A program made the translations under genes and the position numbers. A model generated the notes under the pieces. That model did no database searches and had not been told where the DNA came from. It saw only the letters and a program-made list of their open reading frames with translations. DNA of 5,292 bases from Clostridia bacterium (GTDB lineage: Bacteria > Bacillota > Clostridia > Christensenellales > Aristaeellaceae), in NCBI GenBank assembly GCA_900754755.1, contig CAAEEC010000402.1, positions 1 through 5,292 of the forward strand, written 5' to 3'. This document shows positions 1-5,292 of the stretch, one piece after another (position 1 is the stretch's first letter; each line of letters starts with the position of its first letter).

Positions 1-54
1 AAGCAGCACTGCCGCGGCCAGCATCAGGCACAGGATTCCCCGCTTTCCCCGCAT
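1..54 (-). CDS. Exported protein, N-terminal fragment (signal peptide only)
   Basis: Only the first 18 codons are inside the window, and the gene continues past the left edge. The visible peptide starts MRGKRG and continues into a hydrophobic stretch (ILCLMLAAAVLL). This is the positive n-region plus hydrophobic core of a signal peptide or N-terminal anchor; whether a lipobox cysteine follows cannot be seen. ATG at 54 is preferred because GGAGGG (66 to 61) lies 6 nt upstream; an in-frame ATG at 60 directly abuts that site and is too close. The ribosome binding site overlaps the stop codon of the histidine kinase, so this is the third gene of the two-component operon and probably translationally coupled. 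In Firmicutes, WalRK-type operons often continue with exported accessory proteins (YycH/YycI-like or GerMN-like lipoproteins). Which of these this is, if any, cannot be told. Confidence 0.7.
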   Translation of the reverse strand, partial: MRGKRGILCLMLAAAVLL

Positions 55-60
55 GTGCAT

Positions 61-66
61 CCCTCC
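61..66 (-). promoter_or_regulatory. Ribosome binding site overlapping the kinase stop codon
   Basis: On the minus strand the sequence reads TAGGAGGG, in which TAG (68 to 66) is the stop of the histidine kinase and GGAGGG is a strong Shine-Dalgarno. The overlap supports translational coupling. The 6-nt spacing selects ATG at 54 rather than ATG at 60 as the start of the next gene. Confidence 0.75.
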
Positions 67-1454
67 TACAGCGGCAGTTCGATTGTGAACGTGCTGCCCT
101 TGCCCACTTCGCTGTTGACCGAAATGGTGCCATTGTGCAGCATCACAATTTGCTTCACGATGGAAAGGCCCAGGCCGGTGCCGCCCGTTTCGCGCGAGCG
201 CGCCTTATCCACGCGGTAGAAGCGATCGAAAATGTGCTTTTGGTCCTCTTCGGGAATGCCAATGCCCGTGTCCGATATGCGGATGACCGCCCGTTTGCCC
301 GCGCGCGCCATATCCACATGCACGCTGCCCGCGCGCGGCGTATATTTGATGGCGTTATCGATCACATTGTATACCACCTGCATGAGCTTGCTCTTATCCG
401 CCGTGATCTCCACTGCGTCGCGCACGGTTTCTTCCAGTTCAATGCCCCGTTCGCGCGCCAGCGGCGCCAGCTTGCGCGCACAATCGCGCACCATCTCGTC
501 CAGGCGGAATTTCTCGCGCTTTAAGCGCATTTCGCCGCTATCGATGCTCACCAGCGAAAGCAGGTCGGAAATGATGCCATTGAGCCGGTCGATCTCGCTG
601 TTGATGTTGCCCAGAAATTCCTTGGTCATCCCCGGATCCATTGGATCCTGATAAATCAGCGTTTCGATCAGGATCTTGATCGTGCTCAGCGGCGTTTTCA
701 ATTCGTGCGAAGCGTTGGAAACAAACTGGTTGCGCGAGCGATCCAAGCTTTCCAGCCGCTCGCTCATCATGTTGAACGCGCGGCCCACCTGTGCGAACTC
801 GTTGTTGCCGCGGATGTTCACGCGGCTGGAAAAATCGCCCTTGGTCATGCGCAAAATGCCCTGGTTGAGCGCCTCGATGGGCTTGGTGAAAAAGCGGGAA
901 ATGAACAGGCTCATCACCACCACGCACAGCGCGACCACCACCAGCCAGATCACAATGCGGTTTTGAATTTCGCGCATGGAAGTGTAAACCTCCTGCGCAT
1001 CGGAAACGTAGGCGAGCATGCCAATGGGGCCCGCGGAAGAATAAATCGCGGCCGTATACAGGCCCGTGGTGCCATCGCCGCCAAAGAGCGAATTGCCCGC
1101 CTGCGAATCCACATAAAAGCCATATGCGCTTTCAGCGCCGTCGATGATCTCCGCCACCTCGCGCCGCTCAAGCCGCTGCCCATTGAGTTGGGATTGCGAA
1201 TCCACCTGCACCACGCCGTGCATATCCAAAACCAAAATCCGGCTCTCATACCCTTCCGAAAGGCTCACCGCGTCCGCATACATCGCCTCCGCATCCGACA
1301 AAAGCAGGCTTTCCGCCATGTGCTGCGAAAGCTCCAGCGTGATGCGCTGCTCATCGCGCACGCGCTGCGTAAACAGATATTCGCCTACCAACTGCACCAG
1401 CATCACCGCAACCACAAAGAAGGCAACGCAAATGATCAGCAGGTAGGCGAGCAC
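66..1454 (-). CDS. Membrane sensor histidine kinase, WalK-like (HAMP-HisKA-HATPase_c)
   Basis: Sensor kinase that should autophosphorylate a histidine and pass the phosphate to the adjacent response regulator. Numbered from GTG at 1454 (462 aa): TM1 about 3-26, extracytoplasmic sensor about 27-165, TM2 about 167-188, HAMP about 188-240. The HisKA helix carries SHELKTPL with phospho-acceptor H250. The ATPase domain has the N-box NVIDNAIKY (363-371), G1 DTGIGIPE (395-402), F-box FDRFYR (409-414) and G2 GGTGLGL (424-430), so all catalytic motifs are intact. It lacks the cytoplasmic PAS domain that B. subtilis WalK has between HAMP and HisKA, which explains its shorter length. It lies 31 nt downstream of the regulator stop, in the same operon. 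The start is uncertain: GTG 1454 is the first standard start, but the frame stays open upstream and encodes SIRWKI just before it, resembling the conserved juxtamembrane segment of WalK N-termini. A CTG at 1478 is a possible non-standard start. Confidence 0.93.
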   Translation of the reverse strand: MLAYLLIICVAFFVVAVMLVQLVGEYLFTQRVRDEQRITLELSQHMAESLLLSDAEAMYADAVSLSEGYESRILVLDMHGVVQVDSQSQLNGQRLERREVAEIIDGAESAYGFYVDSQAGNSLFGGDGTTGLYTAAIYSSAGPIGMLAYVSDAQEVYTSMREIQNRIVIWLVVVALCVVVMSLFISRFFTKPIEALNQGILRMTKGDFSSRVNIRGNNEFAQVGRAFNMMSERLESLDRSRNQFVSNASHELKTPLSTIKILIETLIYQDPMDPGMTKEFLGNINSEIDRLNGIISDLLSLVSIDSGEMRLKREKFRLDEMVRDCARKLAPLARERGIELEETVRDAVEITADKSKLMQVVYNVIDNAIKYTPRAGSVHVDMARAGKRAVIRISDTGIGIPEEDQKHIFDRFYRVDKARSRETGGTGLGLSIVKQIVMLHNGTISVNSEVGKGSTFTIELPL

Positions 1455-1485
1455 GATCTTCCAACGGATAGAGTACAGTACGGCC

Positions 1486-2178
1486 CTAATCCTTGTCTGT
1501 GAAATAGTAGCCCACTCCCCATTTGGTGTAGATGAATTCCGGCTGCGCGGGATTCTTCTCTATTTTTTCCCGCAGTCGGCGAATATGCACGTCCACCGTG
1601 CGCAAATCGCCCAGATAATCGTATTTCCAAATGGCTTCCAACAGGTTTTCACGGCTGAAGACCTTGCCCCGGTTGGAAACGAACAATTGCAAAAGATCGA
1701 ATTCCTTGGCCGTAAGGTTCACTTCCTTGCCGCCGATTTTCACAGAGCGGTTGTTCAGGTTGATCTGCATATCGCGCACCGTGAGAATCCGCTGGGAATT
1801 TTCCTTTTGCGCCATGGTGGTGCGGCGCAAGATGGTTTTCACCCTGGCCTTTACTTCCAGGATGTTGAAGGGCTTGGTCATGTAATCGTCCGCCCCGTAT
1901 TCCAGGCCGAGGATCTTGTCCATATCCTCGCCCTTGGCCGTGAGCATGATGATGGGCACGTTGCTCTTTTCGCGGATGCGCTGGCAAACCTCAATCCCAT
2001 CGACTTTGGGCAGCATCACGTCCAGCAGGATCAAGTCGAACGGCTCGGCCGCAAACTTGGCAAGCGCCTCTTCGCCATCCTGTGCGGAATCCGTTTCGTA
2101 CCCATCCTGCTCGAGGCTGTATTTTAATCCCTTAATGATCAACGGTTCATCGTCTACAATCAAAATTTTTCTAGGCAT
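1486..2178 (-). CDS. OmpR/PhoB-family response regulator, WalR-like
   Basis: DNA-binding response regulator of 230 aa, the usual length for the OmpR/PhoB class. The receiver domain (about 3-118) has the acidic pair D9/D10, phospho-acceptor D53 in LILLDVMLP, switch T80 in MLTAKG and K102 in MTKPF, so it should be phosphorylatable. The C-terminal winged helix spans about 131-228, with recognition-helix residues RTVDVHIRRLREKIE (193-207) and the wing ending KWGVGYYF. The sequence around 180-228 closely resembles WalR (YycF), and the partner kinase is WalK-like. The assignment to WalR proper rather than a paralogous clostridial system is an inference, so no symbol is given. ATG 2178 is supported by AAGGAG (2192 to 2187) with 8-nt spacing. 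It is the first gene of a minus-strand operon (regulator, kinase, exported protein). A sigma-A-like promoter lies about 50 nt upstream, divergent from the carboxypeptidase gene. Confidence 0.96.
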   Translation of the reverse strand: MPRKILIVDDEPLIIKGLKYSLEQDGYETDSAQDGEEALAKFAAEPFDLILLDVMLPKVDGIEVCQRIREKSNVPIIMLTAKGEDMDKILGLEYGADDYMTKPFNILEVKARVKTILRRTTMAQKENSQRILTVRDMQINLNNRSVKIGGKEVNLTAKEFDLLQLFVSNRGKVFSRENLLEAIWKYDYLGDLRTVDVHIRRLREKIEKNPAQPEFIYTKWGVGYYFTDKD

Positions 2179-2186
2179 TCTTCCTT

Positions 2187-2192
2187 CTCCTT
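2187..2192 (-). promoter_or_regulatory. Ribosome binding site of the response regulator
   Basis: AAGGAG on the minus strand, 8 nt before ATG 2178. It fixes the regulator start. Confidence 0.75.
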
Positions 2193-2225
2193 ATTCGCCG
2201 CGTGGCCGTCCTCATATACCTCTTT

Positions 2226-2254
2226 ATTATATACCAAAATCCCCCGCTTTGCAA
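2226..2254 (-). promoter_or_regulatory. Sigma-A-like promoter of the two-component operon
   Basis: Minus strand: -35 TTGCAA (2254 to 2249, 4 of 6 consensus bases), a 17-bp spacer, and -10 TATAAT (2231 to 2226, perfect). The predicted transcription start is near 2219, giving a leader of about 40 nt that contains the AAGGAG site. The -35 box and spacer lie inside the dyad at 2236-2266, so anything binding or structuring that dyad would affect this promoter. Confidence 0.72.
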
Positions 2255-2266
2255 GCGTGGGATTTT
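2236..2266. repeat. 31-base inverted repeat between divergent promoters (operator or bidirectional terminator)
   Basis: The outer arms AAAATCCC (2236-2243) and GGGATTTT (2259-2266) are perfect complements. The inner arms CGCTT (2245-2249) and AAGCG (2253-2257) flank a TGC loop, and there is a single C/T mismatch (2244/2258). This gives 13 base pairs. On the plus strand it runs into TTTTTATTGTT, so it has the form of an intrinsic terminator with a U-tract; on the minus strand the T run is shorter. Neither predicted flanking mRNA includes it, because both predicted transcription starts lie outside it. It could stop antisense transcription emerging from the two-component operon, insulate the two promoters, or act as a dyad operator over the -35 of the regulator promoter. 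Confidence 0.65.
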
Positions 2267-2290
2267 TATTGTTAGGATTTTACAAATGAC

Positions 2291-2319
2291 TGTACAAGCG
2301 CGCAGAATTGCGCTATAAT
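2291..2319 (+). promoter_or_regulatory. Sigma-A-like promoter of the carboxypeptidase gene
   Basis: -35 TGTACA (2291-2296, 4 of 6 consensus bases), a 17-bp spacer, and -10 TATAAT (2314-2319, perfect). The predicted transcription start is near 2326, about 25 nt before ATG 2351. The spacer contains a small inverted repeat, AGCGC (2297-2301) and GCGCT (2310-2314), which reaches the first base of the -10 box and could be an operator half-site pair. A WalR-box-like repeat overlaps the -35 on the opposite strand. Confidence 0.72.
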
Positions 2320-2350
2320 AAAGGCATTATCAAAATGGACGGTGCACAGA

Positions 2351-3769
2351 ATGAAATTCCGGATGCTCACTCTCATCGCAATGGCTTTGCTCCTGGCGCT
2401 TCTGCCCGTGGGCAATGCATTTGCGGATCCTTACGATCCCAACGCGCCTTTTGCCTTAATGCCCGAAGACCTGTATGCCCAGGCCGCCGTGGTGATGGAC
2501 GCGAATAGCGGGCGGGTTCTCTTCGATAAGAACGCTACCGAACAAGTGTATCCCGCGAGCACGACCAAAATTATGACCTTGCTACTGGCCTGCGAATACG
2601 GTCACTTGGACGAAACGATCACCATCCCCGAAGAAGCCGCCGATATTTCGAGCGATTCTTCCGTCGTGCCGGTCACGCCCGGGGAAACCATGCGCTTTAT
2701 CGACCTGCTCTATGGGCTGGAAATGCACTCGGGCAACGACGCGGCGAACGCCGTGGCCGTGATCGTGGCTGGTTCCATCCCCAATTTTGTGGCCATGATG
2801 AACCAGCGCGCCCAGAGCCTGGGCATGGAAGGCACGCACTACGCCAACGCCCATGGCCTGCACGACGCCATGCATTACACCACGGCCCAGGATCTCGCCA
2901 CGCTCACCGCCGAAGCCCTGAAGAACGATACGTTCCGCCAGATCGTTTCCACGCTTTCCTACGAAATGCCCGCCACGGAAGAGCGCGGCCCGCTGTGGCT
3001 CTCCTGCTCTTACGACGTGATGAACCCGGACAACGAATTGTACTACGAGGGCTGCATCGGCGTGAAATCGGGCTTCACTTCCAACGCGGGCCAGAGCTTC
3101 GTGGGCGCGGCGGAGCGCGATGGTCTTACGCTGATCTCCGTGGCCATGAACTGCGCTTCCACCAATGACGACGAGGCCAAACGCACCAAATTTGTGGACA
3201 CCGTGCGCCTGTTGGATTTTGGCTTTAGCCAATACGACGCCTACGATTTCACCACGCTCTTCGATTTGGCGACCGAAGGCACACTGGTGACAATGGTGCA
3301 AGAAGCCCACCAAGACGATCCCTATGCCGGCCAACTGACGCTTAACGCTTCGCAGATCAGCGGCAATTGGCAGAACAAAATGGTGTATGGCGACGAGGCG
3401 GCCCGCACCCAGGCGGTGCAGGAGTTCCGTCAGCACCTCACCGTGACCATTCAGCCGGAGGTTATGGCGCCCGTCATTGGCGGTCAAACGCTGGGTTCCA
3501 TCTCGTATAGCGATCCCGAGGGCAGCACCATGTCTGGCGTGCTCGTGGCTTCGCGCGGCGTGGAAGCCATGACCTTCTGGTACAAGCTTTCGCACAACAC
3601 AATCTTCCGCGTGTGCGTGGCGGTGCTCGCAGTGATCCTGGTGCTCTTCATCCTGCTGCGCATCCGTATCACCATCGTGCGCAACCGCCGGCGCAAGCAG
3701 ATGATGGCGCGCAAGCGGCGCGAACTGGAGCGCTACCAGCGCGAACAGCGCATGCGCGGCAAGTGGTAA
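2351..3769 (+). CDS. D-alanyl-D-alanine carboxypeptidase, DacA/DacF type, membrane-anchored
   Basis: Penicillin-binding serine peptidase (S11/PBP5 family) that removes the terminal D-Ala of peptidoglycan stem pentapeptides outside the membrane. Numbered from ATG 2351 (472 aa): a signal peptide over residues 1-25 with an AFA/DP cleavage site; catalytic SxxK as STTK (S70, K73); SGN (127-129); KSG (239-241) in VKSGFT. These are the three active-site motifs. A PBP5 C-terminal beta domain follows, at about 290-400. The protein ends with a transmembrane helix (about 418-437) and a very basic cytoplasmic tail. Inactive relatives usually lose one of the motifs, so this one should be active. The start is not well fixed: no good Shine-Dalgarno is visible, and GTG 2342 is in frame 9 nt upstream. 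ATG 2351 gives a typical signal-peptide n-region (MKFR). The gene has its own promoter and terminator and is divergent from the WalRK-like operon, consistent with shared cell-wall function. Confidence 0.95.
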   Translation: MKFRMLTLIAMALLLALLPVGNAFADPYDPNAPFALMPEDLYAQAAVVMDANSGRVLFDKNATEQVYPASTTKIMTLLLACEYGHLDETITIPEEAADISSDSSVVPVTPGETMRFIDLLYGLEMHSGNDAANAVAVIVAGSIPNFVAMMNQRAQSLGMEGTHYANAHGLHDAMHYTTAQDLATLTAEALKNDTFRQIVSTLSYEMPATEERGPLWLSCSYDVMNPDNELYYEGCIGVKSGFTSNAGQSFVGAAERDGLTLISVAMNCASTNDDEAKRTKFVDTVRLLDFGFSQYDAYDFTTLFDLATEGTLVTMVQEAHQDDPYAGQLTLNASQISGNWQNKMVYGDEAARTQAVQEFRQHLTVTIQPEVMAPVIGGQTLGSISYSDPEGSTMSGVLVASRGVEAMTFWYKLSHNTIFRVCVAVLAVILVLFILLRIRITIVRNRRRKQMMARKRRELERYQREQRMRGKW

Positions 3770-3781
3770 TTTCCGCCATTG

Positions 3782-3816
3782 GCGCGGCTGTAGTTTTGTC
3801 TATAGCCGCGCTTTTT
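3782..3816 (+). terminator. Intrinsic terminator after the carboxypeptidase gene
   Basis: Stem GCGCGGCTGTAG (3782-3793) and CTATAGCCGCGC (3800-3811) pair over 12 positions, with one G-U wobble and a TTTTGT loop. TTTTT follows at 3812-3816. It starts 12 nt after the TAA of the carboxypeptidase gene and separates it from the downstream kinase gene. Confidence 0.88.
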
Positions 3817-3848
3817 CCTGCCGAAATTTTTGAAAAGGGGGGTTCCGG

Positions 3849-4868
3849 ATGGAAGAGCGCTTCCCCATCCCAGCCGGACTAAGCGACTGCCTGCAAGCCG
3901 AATATGGCTTTACCCTGCGCGATATTGCGCCCACGGAGCGGGGCTTTTACGGCGAAACATGGAAAATCCGCACCCATGCCGGAGCGTATTTCGCAAAGCT
4001 CGACCGCTGGCCTTGCCACAAGGAAAGCTACCGCGCCAGCCTGCCCATCGTGCAATACATAACGGATAGCGGCATTGCCTTTGTGCCAAGGGTCATCGCC
4101 ACCCGGCGCGGGCAGTTGTGCTGCGCGTTCCAGGGCGGTATACTTGCCGTCTTCGCCTTTGCGCCGGGCGCGTTGCTGGAAGAATATGCCGTGGAAGATC
4201 TGTATGGCTGCCTTTCGCAAATTTACGCGCTGCGAACGGACGGTCTCGCGCTGGAAGCCGAAGATTTCGGCTGCGCAATCCCGCAAACTTGCGCGCGACT
4301 GGCGCAAGCGCCCGAATTGCCCGATGCCGCGCGAGCGGCGCTGGAGAAACGCCAAAGCGCCATTGCGCGCTACGCCAACCGCTTGGCGCGCTTCTCCGCC
4401 ATTTGCCAAAAAGACCGCTCGGATTTTCACATCACTCACGGCGACGCGGGCGGAAACTTCCTGTCCGATGGCAAACGATTTTTCCTCGTGGATTGGGATT
4501 CGGTGAAATTGGCGCCCATTGAGCGGGACGCCTGGGTCTTTATGAGCAATCCGGCGCAGCTTTGCGCCATCCAGCGCACCATAAACCAAAATGGTATCGC
4601 CTATTCCCTGCGCTGGGAGCGCCTGTGCTATTATAGCTACTTCTACTTTTTTTCTTACCTGGAAGGATACCTATCGTCAATTCTCAGTGCGGCGCAGGAA
4701 AGGCGCGGCGCACAAATCGCCGCAGACATGGCCGCATACCTCGCCGATAGTTGGATTTATGCGCGGCTAGACGCCGCGGATGCAAGCGTGACAGAAAATT
4801 CGCTTGCAGCTTCTTTCGCCCAAGCCGAAAAAACGCCTTGCAAATCGGCAGGTTCTACGCTACAATGA
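3849..4868 (+). CDS. APH-fold phosphotransferase (aminoglycoside/spectinomycin phosphotransferase-like), substrate unknown
   Basis: Small-molecule kinase of 339 aa, within the usual range for the APH/choline kinase superfamily. The N-lobe includes TWKIRTHAGAYFAKLDR with K50 as the likely ATP-binding lysine. The C-lobe has the catalytic loop THGDAGGNFL (H197, D199, N203) and the metal-binding LVDWD (D215, D217), followed by LAPIERD (221-227). The DWD-x4-LAP-x-ERD arrangement recalls the APH(9)/spectinomycin kinase branch. Brenner motifs in this fold normally have four residues between the Asp and Asn; here there are three. A drug-resistance role cannot be claimed, since most such family members have unknown metabolic substrates. 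Start ATG 3849 is supported by AGGGGGG (3836-3842) with 6-nt spacing. The gene follows a strong terminator by about 30 nt and has no convincing promoter of its own, so it may depend on read-through. Cys and aromatic residues are frequent in the C-terminal half (YYSYFYFFSY, 261-270). Confidence 0.85.
   Translation: MEERFPIPAGLSDCLQAEYGFTLRDIAPTERGFYGETWKIRTHAGAYFAKLDRWPCHKESYRASLPIVQYITDSGIAFVPRVIATRRGQLCCAFQGGILAVFAFAPGALLEEYAVEDLYGCLSQIYALRTDGLALEAEDFGCAIPQTCARLAQAPELPDAARAALEKRQSAIARYANRLARFSAICQKDRSDFHITHGDAGGNFLSDGKRFFLVDWDSVKLAPIERDAWVFMSNPAQLCAIQRTINQNGIAYSLRWERLCYYSYFYFFSYLEGYLSSILSAAQERRGAQIAADMAAYLADSWIYARLDAADASVTENSLAASFAQAEKTPCKSAGSTLQ
4838..4866 (+). promoter_or_regulatory. Sigma-A-like promoter embedded in the kinase 3' end
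   Basis: -35 TTGCAA (4838-4843, the same hexamer as in the regulator promoter), a 17-bp spacer, and -10 TACAAT (4861-4866, 5 of 6). The -10 ends on the first base of the kinase TGA stop. The predicted transcription start is near 4873, giving a leader of about 45 nt before the ADP-ribosylglycohydrolase start. Confidence 0.65.
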
Positions 4869-4902
4869 AAGCGATATACCGTTGAACACCGCACAGCAAA
4901 CG

Positions 4903-4910
4903 GGAGGAGG
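4903..4910 (+). promoter_or_regulatory. Ribosome binding site of the ADP-ribosylglycohydrolase gene
   Basis: GGAGGAGG lies 9 nt before ATG 4920 and directly abuts the in-frame ATG 4911. The spacing favours 4920 as the start. The more distal GGAGG could serve 4911 only with a very short spacer. Confidence 0.7.
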
Positions 4911-4919
4911 ATGGCCAAA

Positions 4920-5292
4920 ATGGAACATACCAAACGGCATCTGGCATATGCCGATTACTACGACAAAGTATACGGTTGCTTTCTCGGCAAATGCATCGGC
5001 GGAACCGCGGGCGGCCCGGCCGAAGGGCGGAAGGAGTTGCTCGATTTCCCGCTAAATGAGGAGCTTTTGCACAAATGCCTGCCCAACGACGACCTGGATT
5101 TGCAAATTCTCTGGCTGGAACTGATTGAAACCAAGGGATTTGACATCACTGCGCGGGATATGGCCGATGAATTCTATCAAAAGGTACCCTACGGCCCGGG
5201 CGAATATGCGTATTTTCAAAAGAATTATGCCCGAGGCATTTTCCCGCCGCTTTCGGGCCGCTTCAACAACCGCTATTACAAAAACGGCATGG
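4920..5292 (+). CDS. ADP-ribosylglycohydrolase (DraG-like) family protein, 5' part
   Basis: The first 124 codons are present and the gene runs off the right edge. Family members hydrolyse ADP-ribose linkages or related N- and O-glycosides using a binuclear magnesium centre. Visible signatures, numbered from ATG 4920: KVYGCFLGKCIGGTAGGPAEG (16-36), the typical glycine-rich N-terminal helix of PF03747, and NDDLD (56-60), which corresponds to the family's T/N-DD-x-D metal-binding motif. PPLSGRFNN (109-117) resembles the segment of a subfamily common in Firmicutes and Bacteroidetes. There is no signal peptide, so it is cytoplasmic. ATG 4911 is an in-frame alternative start that would add MAK. The gene has its own promoter in the end of the upstream kinase gene, 51 nt away. 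The distal metal ligands are beyond the window, so activity cannot be judged and the true substrate is unknown. Confidence 0.88.
   Translation, partial: MEHTKRHLAYADYYDKVYGCFLGKCIGGTAGGPAEGRKELLDFPLNEELLHKCLPNDDLDLQILWLELIETKGFDITARDMADEFYQKVPYGPGEYAYFQKNYARGIFPPLSGRFNNRYYKNGM

Noticed and set aside
705..1502. 265-codon open frame on the plus strand opposite the histidine kinase
   Set aside because: It is antisense to an intact kinase with all motifs. Its composition (His- and Arg-rich, low complexity) is typical of a shadow frame in GC-rich DNA, and it shows no domain.
2308..2508. Short plus-strand frame overlapping the carboxypeptidase start
   Set aside because: It begins inside the promoter -10 region, upstream of the predicted transcription start, and overlaps the signal peptide out of frame. 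An ATG at 2335 in this frame has no Shine-Dalgarno.
2582..3595. 337-codon open frame on the minus strand opposite the carboxypeptidase
   Set aside because: It is antisense to a gene with complete catalytic motifs, is rich in His, Gly and Arg with no recognisable domain or ribosome binding site, and is explained by codon bias of the real gene.
3779..3806. Possible promoter TTGGCG-16-TATAGC before the APH-like kinase
   Set aside because: Both boxes match only 4 of 6 bases and both are better explained as parts of the intrinsic terminator stem, so I did not list it.
3879..4589. 236-codon open frame on the minus strand opposite the APH-like kinase
   Set aside because: It is a shadow frame; the plus-strand gene has a strong ribosome binding site and kinase motifs.
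3849..4868. Antibiotic resistance determinant
   Set aside because: The fold resembles APH(9)-type enzymes, but there is no resistance-gene context and the family is dominated by enzymes of unknown substrate. Sequence alone does not support a resistance claim.
4804..5055. 83-codon plus-strand frame across the kinase/ADP-ribosylglycohydrolase junction
   Set aside because: It overlaps both real genes out of frame, and the DraG-like frame carries clear family motifs.

Overview
The window looks like a chromosomal segment of a Gram-positive bacterium, most likely a fairly GC-rich member of the Clostridia. This is an inference from three things. The two-component system is of the WalR/WalK type typical of Firmicutes. 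The DacA/DacF-type penicillin-binding protein carries a C-terminal membrane anchor. The ribosome binding sites are strong GGAGG types, and the three promoters I can read are sigma-A-like. I see no mobile element, CRISPR array, tRNA or rRNA.

Left part (1-2178, minus strand): an operon read right to left. It encodes an OmpR/PhoB-class response regulator (2178 to 1486), a membrane HAMP histidine kinase (1454 to 66), and then the first 18 codons of a protein with an apparent signal peptide (54 to beyond the left edge). The ribosome binding site of the third gene overlaps the kinase stop codon, so the three genes are probably co-transcribed and the last two translationally coupled.

Divergent intergenic region (2179-2350): two back-to-back sigma-A-like promoters, one for the two-component operon (minus strand) and one for the carboxypeptidase (plus strand). 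Between them lies a 31-base near-perfect dyad that belongs to neither predicted mRNA and overlaps the -35 box of the regulator promoter. A WalR-box-like repeat overlaps the -35 box of the carboxypeptidase promoter.

Middle (2351-3816, plus strand): a secreted, membrane-anchored serine D-Ala-D-Ala carboxypeptidase with all three active-site motifs, closed by a clear intrinsic terminator. Its position opposite a WalRK-like system suggests a cell-wall homeostasis locus: the sensor and regulator respond to wall state, and the carboxypeptidase trims peptidoglycan stem peptides.

Right part (3849-5292, plus strand): an APH-fold small-molecule kinase with an unusually short catalytic loop. It is followed, from a promoter embedded in its last codons, by the 5' part of an ADP-ribosylglycohydrolase (DraG-like) family gene that runs off the right edge. 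These two are metabolic or accessory genes of unknown substrate, with no evident link to the wall locus.

Overall the genes belong to known families. The less ordinary points are regulatory (the dyad, the WalR-like repeat, the embedded promoter), the kinase start codon and the APH catalytic loop. I do not see strong evidence for an undescribed system in this window.
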